Below are positions 16,521 through 26,363 of a stretch of 64,000 nucleotides of DNA, piece by piece (positions within the stretch are counted from its first letter, which is position 1; every line of letters begins with the position of its first letter). The notes under the pieces were generated by a model. It saw only the letters and a list, made by a program, of their open reading frames with translations, searched no databases and was not told where the DNA came from. Made by a program: the position numbers and the translations under genes. Source of the DNA: Planctomycetaceae bacterium (GTDB lineage: Bacteria > Planctomycetota > Phycisphaerae > UBA1845 > UTPLA1); NCBI GenBank assembly GCA_006969385.1, contig CP030884.1, positions 930,001-994,000 on the forward strand, read 5' to 3'.

Positions 16521-19500
16521 TCAGTCATTGCACTGGCTGGACGGCACATCGTTAAAACATCCCGTACCTTCGCCGAGGAATGTTCCGCCGAGATTGAGGC
16601 AAGTGAATTGCTGCTCGATCGTGCAGACCGCAACACCGTTGGGACCGGGTAAGCAGCATGCGCCGAACGGATTACACGGATCGACGAAATAGGTGCTGCA
16701 CGTCGGCCCCGCACCTTGGAAGCTGCCGCCCAGTTGGTCGCAAAGAAATTCGTCGAGGTCGTAACATTGACTCGGGCCGGTGGGCGATTCCTGAATGCAA
16801 CACGCTCCAATAACACCGCCGGAACAGAACACGGTGCTGCAGTCCTCGCCCGGCGGCAGTACCTGCCCCTGCTGGGCAAGACAATCCGCCACCGGAATCT
16901 CCAAACAAATCCCATGTTGTAAGCAACAGGTCACGTTCGGCTCCGCCGGGCAAACCCCGCTGTTACACGTCGTGTTATCGCCTTGGTATTGCCCGGCGAA
17001 CTGAGCGCACTGTTCGGGCGTGGTTTCGATACAGTTGATCGGCGCACCAAAAATCTCCGCACAGCATGCACCGGTCACCGGCGGATCGATCGGGCATGCG
17101 ATGTTCGGATCGTTGCACATCGTGCCGATGCCTTGGAAATTTCCGCCCATCGTCAAACAACTTTGCTCACTGGTAACCGTGCAGCTCGGCGGCAAACCCG
17201 GCGCGTTCGGGAAGCAACATGCCCCCGAAAATTGCGGCACACAGATGATGTTGAAGCACGTCGTGCCCGCCGGTAGCGGGCTACCGCCCTGACTCAAACA
17301 CACCGAAGGCGCCAGGAACTGGCAGGTACCATCGGGCAAACAACACGCCGCAAACGGATCGGAATTGCACTGTAACGTCGCATCGCTGCAGCTGGTGTTA
17401 TTGCCCTGATACACGCCGCCCATCGATAGACAATCCTGCGCCGTCGTATCGAGACAGATAAACGGGCCGAAGTCCGGCGTGATGCAGCACGCACCCTCGG
17501 GTGGCATCACGATCGGGCACGGGATATTCGCATCGCTGCAAGCGGTGCCGTCACCCTGATAGAGACCTTGCAGCGCGATGCATTCTTGTTGCGTCACGTC
17601 CGCACAGATCGCGGGCAGGATCGGCGAGTTTAAGCAACACGCACCGGTAACCGGTGGATCGATGGTGCAATCGATGGATGGGTCGTCGCACCGCGTGCCG
17701 TCGCCTTGATACGTCCCACCCTGTTCGGTACAGAACAGTTCCGGACCAACCAAGCACTGCACGCTACCGCCCCCCGTCACGCAACACGCGCCGAGGTCAA
17801 TGACGATTCCGCACGGGTTATCCTCACAAAGAATGCCGACCGGCTGCGGCACACCGCCTTGATTGAAGCAATCCGGGATCGTCGTTTCCGTACAAATGCC
17901 GCTCTGCAAACAGCACGCCACCAACGGATCGACGATATCGCAGATCACCGCCGGATCGTCGCACGTGGTGTTATCGCCGCGATAGTCGCCCTGCAGTAGC
18001 GCGCATTCCTCCGCCGTCGTTTCGATACACGACGGTGGAATATCGAAGCCGTTTACCACACAGCAGGCACCCGTTACCGGCGGGTCTTCGGGGCAATCGA
18101 TATCGGGATCGAAACAGGTCGTGCCGATCCCTTGAAACACGCCGCCCAGTTCCGCACAGTAAAGCTGTGGCCCGTTCACACAGAAAGTGCTGCTGCCGAT
18201 CGTGACGCAACAAGCCCCCAGATCGATCACGATCTGGCAGGGATTATCCGCACAGGTAACGCCCACGGGTTGCGGCACGCCTCCCTGCTCAAAACACGTT
18301 GGGATCTCCAAATTATCGATACAGGTGTTGTCAGGTAGGCAACAGGCCACCAGCGGATCGATCAGATCGCAGATAACGGCCGGGTCGTTACAGGTCGTAC
18401 CCACACCGCGGAAGTCGCCGCCCTGCTGCTGACAATCGTCGGCCGTCGTTTCGAGACAATATTCGGGTATCGGAAGGTTCAATAAACAACACGCACCTAT
18501 TTGCGGGGGGCCGCAAAAGACCGTCGAACAATCGCTGCCAACGCCGAAAAATTGGCCCATCAACAGTTCGCAGGTCTGCGCGTCGGTATCCACACAAATG
18601 ACCGGGGTGCCCGGTGCGGCGGTACAACAAGCGCCGGTATCCATCGGAGCGCAGGTCGCGTTCTGACAGCTCACGCCGTCGCCCTGATAGTCACCGCCCT
18701 GCTCCAAACAGTCCGCTTGCGTGCGCAACATGCAGGTTTGCCCGCCGATGGCCACTTCAAAACAGCAAGCGCCGATCGGTTGCACATTGTCGCACACGAT
18801 CGACGGATCGTTACACGACGTATTCACGCCTTGGAATTCACCCATCAACGACAGACAGTTGGCCTTGTCGGTCTCGATACAAATCGCCGGCACAAAGTCA
18901 CCCGGCAAACAGCATGCGCCTCGCGGGGGTTGAATGATGGGGCAATCGATATCGGGATCGTTGCAACCGGTGCCGTCACCCTGATACACGCCGCCCGCAA
19001 TCTGACAGTTCAGCTCCGAACTCTTGAAACAACCCGAGTTACCGCCGTTGGTCAGACAACACGCGCCGAAGTTGTCACCGGGGCAAACCACATTGTCACA
19101 GTCGATTCCGATGCCGGTCGGCAAGCCGCCTTGGGCGACACAATCGCTGAACGTGAGTTCCTGACAACCGTTAGGCAAACAACAGGCGAATGCCACATCC
19201 GGGCAACCCGTGGCCTGACAGCTCGTGTTGTCGCCTTGGTATTGACCGTTCTGAGCCAAACACGATTCTTCGGTGGCATCGAAGCAAAGGAACGGTCCCA
19301 CATTGGGCGTGACACAGCACGCCCCCCGCGGCGCTTGGTTATTGCAATCGATGTTGGGGTCGTTACACGACGTGCCACCGCCCTGATACTCACCGAAGCT
19401 CTCTTCACAGATCGACGGGGATGTTTCGATACAGATCGCGCCGCCTGTCGTCGCCTGCAAACAACACGCGCCGGTTTCGATGCCATCGCAACCGGCAAAC

Positions 19501-21302
19501 GGACAACTTGAGTTATCACCGAAATAGGTGCCGCCTTGCGCCAGACATTGTTCTTCGGTCAGGAAGATGCAACTGGCATTGCCCGCCGCGTCGGTCACGC
19601 AGCACGCGCCCGTAGGATCGGGTCCGCCGCAGATCGTGTTGCTACATTGTGTGCCGTCGCCTTGATAGTCGCCCAGCGTCTCGGCACATTGTGCGGCCGT
19701 TAGCTCGATACACGTGCGACCGCCGATCGCGGTCTCCACACAACAAGCGCCTGTCGGCGGCGTATTACAACCGGTCGTTTGGCAACTGGTGTTGTCGCCT
19801 TGGTAGACGCCACCTTGCGATTGACATTTACCCTCGGACGTATCGATGCAGACGAACGGCCCGCCTTGCGGCGTGATGCAGCATGCGCCGGTCGCGCTGC
19901 CGCCGCAGTCGATGTTGTCGTCATCGCACGCCGTACCCTCACCAAAGAACTGCCCCAGAATCAGTGCGCATTCGAATGACGAGACTTCGATGCAAGCAAA
20001 GCCTCCGCCACCCGGCGTCGCGACACAACACGCCCCCACTTCGCCAAAGTTACAGCCCGCAAACGGACAGCTCGAGTTATCACCGAGATAAATGCCGTCT
20101 TGCGCCAAACATTCCTCTTCCGTCGTGAAGATACAATCGTTCGGCCCACCAATGTTCGACACGCAGCACGCGCCCATGACGGTCGGATCGTCGGGGCAGT
20201 CGATGTTGGCATCGTTACAACTGGTGCCGTTACCTTGGAATTCTCCGAATGCCAACGCACAACCGTTGGGGTTCGTCTCGAAACAAAAAGCTTGCCCACT
20301 GGGGCCACCGGCGCAACAGGCACCAAACGCACCACCATCGCAGGTGGCATTGGTGCAATCGGTGTTATCACCGCTGTAGGTACCGCCTTGCGCGACGCAT
20401 TGCTCCTCGGTCGTTTCAAAGCAGAAAAACGGTCCGAAGTCGGGCGTGATGCAGCAAGCACCCAGCACAGGTTGATCGCAAATATTGGGATCGTTACAGG
20501 TCGTCAACGGCGGACGCGGTAATCCACCCGCTTCGAGACATTCGATGAACGTCAATTCCTGACAGCCGTTCGTCCCCAAACAACACGCACCCGTCGGAGG
20601 CGGCGGCGGACCGCACGGTACCGTACTGTTTTCGCACCTGGTGCCGTCACCAAAGTACTGACCGCCATCTTCCAAGCAGCGTTCTTCCGTTGTGATCAAA
20701 CACGCATTCGACGGCAAGCCGAACACGCTGACACAGCACGCGCCGACCGGCGGCGGTGCCGCGCAGTCGGTGGATGCGCACTGCGACATCGGCCCCTGCG
20801 GAATACCCATCATCTGCAAGCATTGAATGGGCGGAACTTCGGCACAGGTGCCGTCCGGCAAGCAACACGCTACCGGCGGAGGAGGAGGCAAATGACAACC
20901 CACGTTGTCGTCCTGACAGTTCGATCCGACACCGAAGAACGTCCCCCCCGTGTGGAGACAGGCGTTCTCCGGAATCACGACGCAAATTTCATTTCCATTG
21001 GGCAACGTGCGACAACACGCGCCGCGGTCAGGGCCGAAGCCACCGCCCGCCATTTGCATAGCAGAGAAAGCTTGCAGGTCGCGCCCATCGGCAACGCCGT
21101 CGCCGTTCAGGTCGGCCATGTTGACATAGTCGCTGTCGGTGATGTTGCCGAGCAAAATCTGAGTGAAGATGTCGGCTTCCTGCGGCGTCACGGCACCGTT
21201 ACCGTCGAAGTCGCCCGCCACCGCGGCCGACGGAGTGAAACATGCGGTCGCGATCAGCGCCGCACAAATACAGAATGTTCGCTTCTTAAAACAAATGGGC
21301 AT
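16521..21302 (-). CDS. Giant exported protein of 32 six-cysteine repeats with N-terminal dockerin-like domain
   Basis: The product has 1593 residues. A signal peptide (about 1-29, ending AAVAG) is followed by a dockerin-like pair: DFDGNGAVTPQEA near 31 and DLNGDGVADGRDL near 64. From about residue 94 to the end I count 32 tandem repeats of 40-50 residues. Each carries six cysteines in the order CC-x(8-12)-C-x(7)-C-x(11-13)-C-x(4-7)-C, with consensus GACC...C.ETT...CL.QGG.YQGDGTSC......C. About a fifth are a shorter subtype starting ACCLPDGTC and lacking the YQGDGT loop. Nearly 200 cysteines in an exported protein suggest disulfide-locked beads (inference), possibly an adhesin or surface stalk; a metal store is less likely because the Cys spacing is regular and CC-paired. 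AGGAGG lies 11 bp before the ATG. The gene is divergent from a smaller repeat relative at 21781. Confidence 0.85.
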   Translation of the reverse strand: MPICFKKRTFCICAALIATACFTPSAAVAGDFDGNGAVTPQEADIFTQILLGNITDSDYVNMADLNGDGVADGRDLQAFSAMQMAGGGFGPDRGACCRTLPNGNEICVVIPENACLHTGGTFFGVGSNCQDDNVGCHLPPPPPVACCLPDGTCAEVPPIQCLQMMGIPQGPMSQCASTDCAAPPPVGACCVSVFGLPSNACLITTEERCLEDGGQYFGDGTRCENSTVPCGPPPPPTGACCLGTNGCQELTFIECLEAGGLPRPPLTTCNDPNICDQPVLGACCITPDFGPFFCFETTEEQCVAQGGTYSGDNTDCTNATCDGGAFGACCAGGPSGQAFCFETNPNGCALAFGEFQGNGTSCNDANIDCPDDPTVMGACCVSNIGGPNDCIFTTEEECLAQDGIYLGDNSSCPFAGCNFGEVGACCVATPGGGGFACIEVSSFECALILGQFFGEGTACDDDNIDCGGSATGACCITPQGGPFVCIDTSEGKCQSQGGVYQGDNTSCQTTGCNTPPTGACCVETAIGGRTCIELTAAQCAETLGDYQGDGTQCSNTICGGPDPTGACCVTDAAGNASCIFLTEEQCLAQGGTYFGDNSSCPFAGCDGIETGACCLQATTGGAICIETSPSICEESFGEYQGGGTSCNDPNIDCNNQAPRGACCVTPNVGPFLCFDATEESCLAQNGQYQGDNTSCQATGCPDVAFACCLPNGCQELTFSDCVAQGGLPTGIGIDCDNVVCPGDNFGACCLTNGGNSGCFKSSELNCQIAGGVYQGDGTGCNDPDIDCPIIQPPRGACCLPGDFVPAICIETDKANCLSLMGEFQGVNTSCNDPSIVCDNVQPIGACCFEVAIGGQTCMLRTQADCLEQGGDYQGDGVSCQNATCAPMDTGACCTAAPGTPVICVDTDAQTCELLMGQFFGVGSDCSTVFCGPPQIGACCLLNLPIPEYCLETTADDCQQQGGDFRGVGTTCNDPAVICDLIDPLVACCLPDNTCIDNLEIPTCFEQGGVPQPVGVTCADNPCQIVIDLGACCVTIGSSTFCVNGPQLYCAELGGVFQGIGTTCFDPDIDCPEDPPVTGACCVVNGFDIPPSCIETTAEECALLQGDYRGDNTTCDDPAVICDIVDPLVACCLQSGICTETTIPDCFNQGGVPQPVGILCEDNPCGIVIDLGACCVTGGGSVQCLVGPELFCTEQGGTYQGDGTRCDDPSIDCTIDPPVTGACCLNSPILPAICADVTQQECIALQGLYQGDGTACSDANIPCPIVMPPEGACCITPDFGPFICLDTTAQDCLSMGGVYQGNNTSCSDATLQCNSDPFAACCLPDGTCQFLAPSVCLSQGGSPLPAGTTCFNIICVPQFSGACCFPNAPGLPPSCTVTSEQSCLTMGGNFQGIGTMCNDPNIACPIDPPVTGACCAEIFGAPINCIETTPEQCAQFAGQYQGDNTTCNSGVCPAEPNVTCCLQHGICLEIPVADCLAQQGQVLPPGEDCSTVFCSGGVIGACCIQESPTGPSQCYDLDEFLCDQLGGSFQGAGPTCSTYFVDPCNPFGACCLPGPNGVAVCTIEQQFTCLNLGGTFLGEGTGCFNDVPSSQCND

Positions 21303-21780
21303 TGGATTCGTGTCCTCCTACTGGGGGGTTGCGGGAAAAGATCCCGAATCGCCTGTTGGTCGCGTGCACCACGTCTGCAAGAGGTCATTGAGCCTACCAC
21401 CGAGCAGTCGCATAACGAAGCACACGCGATGTAATGCGGTTGGTTACGCGGCACGGATACGTACCGGCACCCTGAACGGGCTTTCTTATTCGCAATATGC
21501 GTGCCGCGCGGGTGCGAGCCAAGAAAGCCTGCTGTAACCATCAGACAGTCATGGAGTTAGTCGCGAAGACTTTCTTCCGCAAACGATTTGCCGTTTGAGG
21601 CCGTGGCCATATTTGGCCAAAGTGGCCAAATTATCGGCGACATATCGCCACGCGGCCAAGATGGGTAAGCAATCGCAACAACTGTCCGCCACAGTATTTG
21701 TGCGATTGCGCGCCGACTGCGTATGATGGAGTTTGCGCGGCGCGTGCCGCTCGGTCATTTCCGTCATTTAGACATTTGTC
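21303..21780. promoter_or_regulatory. Divergent intergenic region with TGGCCA cluster
   Basis: This region separates the two divergent Cys-repeat genes. It holds TGGCCA at 21604-21609, 21614-21619 and 21623-21628, about one helical turn apart, plus CGGCCA at 21653-21658. The even spacing makes a protein-binding site plausible. No clear -35/-10 pair was identified, and no gene. Confidence 0.35.
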
Positions 21781-24075
21781 ATGTTTCTTCCGACCCACAC
21801 GATCCGCCGATCGACAATGCTCGTTATCGTCGCCCTGATGATGATGATGGCTGCCCGATCGTTACGCGCCAACGACGCGGTCGCGTGGCCGCCGTCCGAA
21901 GGCAATGAGTTTTGCGCGATGGCAAGCGTGCTCGAAACTCCCGCCGATGGCTCGGTCGACTTCGCGCGCGACACCACCATGTTCGCCGGTTTCGGTCCCG
22001 CATTCCTGCTGAGTCGACCGCCATCGCTAGCGGGCATTCGCGTCGGCACGTGGTCGCCGACGGATGCCACCATCGATTTGTTCGACGGTTGCTGGGACGA
22101 CGCGGGTAACTTCGTGCGCATGGAAATCTTGTTTGACGAGTTCCATAACCCGCCCGGACCGATCGGGCTCGTCGATTTCAACTACAACCCGTTTCAGTTC
22201 GGCATCGACCCGGTCTACGGCTGGTTCGATATCGATATCGATACCAACCCGCAGACCGGCGGTGACATCGATACGTTTGCCAATCGCTACCTCGGCAACG
22301 TCGCCCGCTTCGGCGGTGCGCCCCCACCGCCGCTTACCTGCCGCACGGCTCTCAACGGCGCTGACAACGACAGCAATCCGAATACCCTGCCGCTCGTCGA
22401 GCGCAGCGGCGAGGACTTTCACCTTGCCTTGTTCGGCGGGTTAACAACGAGTATCGAACGGCGCATCGGCAACAACGACAACAACTTTGAACCCAACGAG
22501 TCGTGGGTATTGACCGGTCGCTATTTGCATCGCGCTCATGCTTACGAAATATTCTCGTCGGCCAACGGTGACGGCACGTACGAACCGCTCTGCCAACTCG
22601 AGTTTCGGCACTTCGCGGCATATAACGCAACGCGCGTTACGCTGGTGTACCCGCTCAATCAAGAGGGCTCCGCCGAGCAACTTGGCGTCGATGCCAACCA
22701 AATCCTTACCGACGGCAACGCCAATAATGAAAACTCTCTGTTAGAAGCAATGCTCGATCTTGCCACCGTGGCCGCTCAAATTCAACCCGGTTCGCCACTG
22801 GTCAATAACCCGCATTACGAAGTGATCGCACCCTGGGCCAATGCCGATCCGAACACCTATCTCGACCCGGCCACATGGAGACTCACGGCCCTCGTTGGAT
22901 CGGCTTACGCACAACAGGATTTCTTCGGCGCGCTGCTCGCCTGGACCGACGCCTATCCGCGACCGTTGCTGGGCGACTTCACGGGCGATGGCATCGTCAA
23001 TATCACCGACGTAGCGTTCTTTAACATGCGCCTCGGCATGCTCGACGGCCAGTTCCCGTACGATAACGATAACAGCGTTAACGGCAGCGTAACGATTCCG
23101 AACTTCGGCCCCAGTTTTGACGTGCTCGACTTGAACTACGACGGTTTCATCAACGACGACGATCGCGATTTGATTATCATTCCCGGCGATGTCAACGCTG
23201 ATTTTCAGGTGAACGTGCTGGACGTCGACGCCCTGGTGCAAATTTTGATCGACCCGCTCTCACTGGGCGGAATCTGTCCCGACACCTCAATCGTCGGTGC
23301 CTGTTGCATCTTCACCGGCAGCTTCGATATCTGCGTCGATACCGATAGCCAATCCTGCATCAACCAAGGCGGATCGTTTCAAGGCATCGGCACCAATTGC
23401 GTCGTCGATGGCTGCCCGCAATCACTCGGTGCTTGCTGTGTCTCACCCGCCATGTTTCAAACGACTTGCGTGGAGTTCACCCAAAGCGATTGTTCGATAT
23501 TCGGCGGCACCTATCTGGGGCCGAATACGACGTGTGCCAATCAAGGTAGCGCTTGCAATGGCACAACCGCCACCGGCGCATGTTGCGTCAACACTGGCGG
23601 CGTCGCACCTTGTTCGCAACAAACACAATTCGATTGCCAAAACCTTGGCGGCATTTATCAGGGCGACAACACAGGTTGTAACCCAACCACCGGCGGCTGC
23701 CCGAACGGCAACGATCCGTTCGTTTCGGGTGCTTGCTGTTTAACGTCGCCCGCCGGCCATACCTGCCAATTCATCGATGAAAACACGTGCAACAGCAACG
23801 GTGGCATTTTCTTCGGCCCCGGGTCGTCGTGCGCCAATGTGCCCTGCAACAACACACCCACGCCGCCGCCGGTCGCGTGCTGCGTTGGCAATGCACAGTG
23901 CATCGACACCGATCTAGTCGATTGCATCAATCAAAACGGCATTCCATTGTCCGGCGGTGACACCTGCGCGGATGTGGCCATTCAAAGATTCTTACCCCGC
24001 GCCGATCTGAATCGCGATGGCAAAATCAACGGCTTGGACATTCAGATGATGGTGCTTATTCTGATCGGTAACTAA
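21781..24075 (+). CDS. Exported dockerin-like protein with five C-terminal six-cysteine repeats
   Basis: The 764-residue protein has a signal peptide (about 1-30, ending SLRAND). An unrecognised N-terminal region of about 370 residues with many aromatic and Asp/Asn residues follows. Dockerin-like loops (GDFTGDGIVNITD, DLNYDGFINDDD, GDVNADFQVNVLD) come between about 398 and 490. Five repeats of the same GACC type as the neighbouring giant protein start near residue 502, and the last runs into a final dockerin-like loop (DLNRDGKINGLD). The shared repeat and divergent arrangement suggest the two proteins act together or at the same surface (inference). The start is the ATG at 21781; the Shine-Dalgarno is weak. 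Confidence 0.82.
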   Translation: MFLPTHTIRRSTMLVIVALMMMMAARSLRANDAVAWPPSEGNEFCAMASVLETPADGSVDFARDTTMFAGFGPAFLLSRPPSLAGIRVGTWSPTDATIDLFDGCWDDAGNFVRMEILFDEFHNPPGPIGLVDFNYNPFQFGIDPVYGWFDIDIDTNPQTGGDIDTFANRYLGNVARFGGAPPPPLTCRTALNGADNDSNPNTLPLVERSGEDFHLALFGGLTTSIERRIGNNDNNFEPNESWVLTGRYLHRAHAYEIFSSANGDGTYEPLCQLEFRHFAAYNATRVTLVYPLNQEGSAEQLGVDANQILTDGNANNENSLLEAMLDLATVAAQIQPGSPLVNNPHYEVIAPWANADPNTYLDPATWRLTALVGSAYAQQDFFGALLAWTDAYPRPLLGDFTGDGIVNITDVAFFNMRLGMLDGQFPYDNDNSVNGSVTIPNFGPSFDVLDLNYDGFINDDDRDLIIIPGDVNADFQVNVLDVDALVQILIDPLSLGGICPDTSIVGACCIFTGSFDICVDTDSQSCINQGGSFQGIGTNCVVDGCPQSLGACCVSPAMFQTTCVEFTQSDCSIFGGTYLGPNTTCANQGSACNGTTATGACCVNTGGVAPCSQQTQFDCQNLGGIYQGDNTGCNPTTGGCPNGNDPFVSGACCLTSPAGHTCQFIDENTCNSNGGIFFGPGSSCANVPCNNTPTPPPVACCVGNAQCIDTDLVDCINQNGIPLSGGDTCADVAIQRFLPRADLNRDGKINGLDIQMMVLILIGN

Positions 24076-24081
24076 GGCGAC

Positions 24082-24870
24082 TTGCAAAGACTCGAAACCA
24101 CCGTGAGCAAACGACGACCAACAACCCGACCGCGATCGCGCCGACGCCGCAAAGGCTTTAGCCTGATCGAATTGCTCGTGGTCATGTCGATTATCGCCTT
24201 GTTAATCGGCATCCTGCTCACGGCCTTTTCGGCCAGCCGCAAGGCCGGCCTCAAGCTGCGCTGCATCAGTCAACTGCACGAAATCTCGTTTAAATTCAGG
24301 ATGTTCGCCGACCCATTCACCGCCAGCACGCGCGGCGAAAGCGATATGCTCGGTGGTAATGCGTTCTACATCGATGACTTCGTCGATAGCCTCTATCGCA
24401 TCGATGAATTCTGGGATATCGCGCCGGTCGTTTATTCGCAGTACCGCCCCGGCGAAGAAATCATGATGTGCCCCGCCGGTGAAAACGAACTCTATCGCCG
24501 GCCGCAGCGCACCGCGTTTGAAAATGCGATCATCCCATCCGAGAACGTCAGCCTTGCGTTCAATCGACGACTATGGCGAAACGGTATCGACCCGGGTATC
24601 ACCACAGTTAGCACGCGCCTGTTGGATATGCCCGATGTGCCGTTGATCATGGACGTTGACGCGGCCACCGCCAGCGCTGCGGGGCGCTTGCCGCATTACA
24701 TCGCGCCGCCCGTGCCGGGAATAACCGACGACTACGCTATGGGCAGCTTTTGGTACCCTTCGTTTCGTCACAACGGCAAGATGGTGGTCGCGTTTGTCGG
24801 CGGTCACGTGTTAACCACCGAAGACCCACTCGCCCAATCGACATGGCGCTGGGATATTGCGGGCTACTGA
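24082..24870 (+). CDS. Prepilin-type N-methylation protein (planctomycete pseudopilin-like)
   Basis: The sequence near residue 20 reads RRRKGFSLIELLVVMSIIAL, a type IV prepilin/pseudopilin signal cleaved at Gly-Phe with Glu+5 and one hydrophobic helix. The C-terminal part ends with SFRHNGKMVVAFVGGHVLTTE, resembling the H-x9-DG segment of planctomycete prepilin-like proteins. A role in a type II secretion-like or pilus-like machine is inferred from the signal only; no secretion genes are nearby. The TTG at 24082 lies 6 bp after the previous stop; a GTG at 24103 is an alternative start. Probably co-transcribed with the Cys-repeat gene before it. Confidence 0.8.
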   Translation: MQRLETTVSKRRPTTRPRSRRRRKGFSLIELLVVMSIIALLIGILLTAFSASRKAGLKLRCISQLHEISFKFRMFADPFTASTRGESDMLGGNAFYIDDFVDSLYRIDEFWDIAPVVYSQYRPGEEIMMCPAGENELYRRPQRTAFENAIIPSENVSLAFNRRLWRNGIDPGITTVSTRLLDMPDVPLIMDVDAATASAAGRLPHYIAPPVPGITDDYAMGSFWYPSFRHNGKMVVAFVGGHVLTTEDPLAQSTWRWDIAGY

Positions 24871-24923
24871 TTAAACGCTCGCAAGATTGCGCATTCGTGT
24901 TTGCCGCAAGTCGCTAACCCTTC

Positions 24924-26363
24924 ATGAACATTCGCACCAAATGCGCCCTGCTCGTCATCGTCTTTGAGCTGACGTTGGCCGTGTCGATCCTGCTCACCGT
25001 CTATCTAACCAAGAACTATTTTGAAGCCGCCGCCGAGTCGTTTGCCGCCTCGCGCCGCGACACCGACGCGATCGGTCGCCTGCGCAGCGATGTCATCTAC
25101 GAGATGTCGCGCCTCGCCCGCCCCATCGATAGCGACGCCGAAGCAAACAAAATCGCGCAAGGCTCCGAACATATCGACCAACAGTTACGCTCACTCACCA
25201 TCCGCGCGCCCGAGGCCCTGCTTACCGACATCGAACAATCCAACGACGATCGGCGCACCGCCGTTAAACACGCGTTGGACAGTCGCGCCACACGGCCCGC
25301 AGCCTTCACACCCGAAGCCCATCGCGCCTTCGACTTGGCCCTCAGCCGATTGCAGGTGCATGCGCAAAACGAACTCAGCCGCGCCGTCGCCGCCACCACC
25401 GAAGCCCAAACCACGACGACGATCATCCTGTTTTCCAACATGATCGTGGGCGTCGTCCTCGGCCTGCTAGCCCTCTACCTGATTCGCCGGTGGGTCATTC
25501 TGCCCGTTAACGACTTGCAAAAAGCGACCAACTCGCTGGCACGCGGCGACCGCAACGCGTTTGCGCCGATCCGCACGCCCGACGAACTCGGTCAATTGGC
25601 CGCCGCGTTTAATCAGATGACCGGGCAGATCGGCCGCATGGAACAGCGCCTTGTGCAACGCGAACGCATCATCGCCATGAGCGAACTCGTTTCCTATATC
25701 GCGCATAACATCCGTAATCCGCTCGCCGGGGTGCAAAGCTCGGCCGAAATCACCTGCCATCAGGCCGCCGACAACTCCCAAATCGTCGAACAACAACGGC
25801 ACATTATTGCCGCCATTGACCGCTGCCTGCGCTGGTTCAAACAAATCGAACACGCCTGCGGATCGATTCAGATCGAACCGCGCGAGACCAACCTGCACGA
25901 ACTGGTGCAAGGTGTGCTCACCGTCTTTCGCCCCCTCGCCGGGCCGCAACGTATCAATCTACACGTCATCGGCATCGACCAAGACGTCACCGTTTGCATC
26001 GATACGCGCCACGTCGAGCAAGCGATCACCGCCATCATCGGCAACGCCATCGATGCGATCGGCACCGATGGCGACATCGAGCTTTCCCACGCGCGCGACG
26101 ACGACCACCAGCACTGGTCGCTGTCGATCTCCGATAGCGGTGGTGGAATCGATCCGAAAATCATCGGCCGATTGTTCGAGCCGACGTTCAGTACCAAGCC
26201 CGACGGCCACGGTCTCGGCTTGTTTATGGCGCGAAAGGTGGCAGAGATGCATGGCGGTGAGTTAAAGTGTTACAACAACGAACGCGGCGGCGCGACGTTT
26301 ACCTTCACGTTCCCGCTCGAACTCGACGGATACCCGAACGATGACCGACCTGCTGATCGTTGA
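24924..26363 (+). CDS. Membrane sensor histidine kinase
   Basis: The 479-residue kinase has two membrane helices (about 8-28 and 172-192) flanking a periplasmic region of roughly 140 residues. A HAMP-like linker follows, then the phosphoacceptor box SYIAHNIRNPLAG with His261, and a HATPase domain with N-box NAIDAI, G1 SDSGGGID and G2 GHGLGLFMARK. The 'HNIRNPL' form of the H-box is typical of kinases paired with NtrC-type regulators. It overlaps the next gene by 23 bp. The signal is unknown. Confidence 0.92.
   Translation: MNIRTKCALLVIVFELTLAVSILLTVYLTKNYFEAAAESFAASRRDTDAIGRLRSDVIYEMSRLARPIDSDAEANKIAQGSEHIDQQLRSLTIRAPEALLTDIEQSNDDRRTAVKHALDSRATRPAAFTPEAHRAFDLALSRLQVHAQNELSRAVAATTEAQTTTTIILFSNMIVGVVLGLLALYLIRRWVILPVNDLQKATNSLARGDRNAFAPIRTPDELGQLAAAFNQMTGQIGRMEQRLVQRERIIAMSELVSYIAHNIRNPLAGVQSSAEITCHQAADNSQIVEQQRHIIAAIDRCLRWFKQIEHACGSIQIEPRETNLHELVQGVLTVFRPLAGPQRINLHVIGIDQDVTVCIDTRHVEQAITAIIGNAIDAIGTDGDIELSHARDDDHQHWSLSISDSGGGIDPKIIGRLFEPTFSTKPDGHGLGLFMARKVAEMHGGELKCYNNERGGATFTFTFPLELDGYPNDDRPADR

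Noticed and set aside
20092..20522. Plus-strand frames across the giant Cys-repeat gene
   Set aside because: The regular repeats keep opposite-strand frames open; no start signals or protein-like content.
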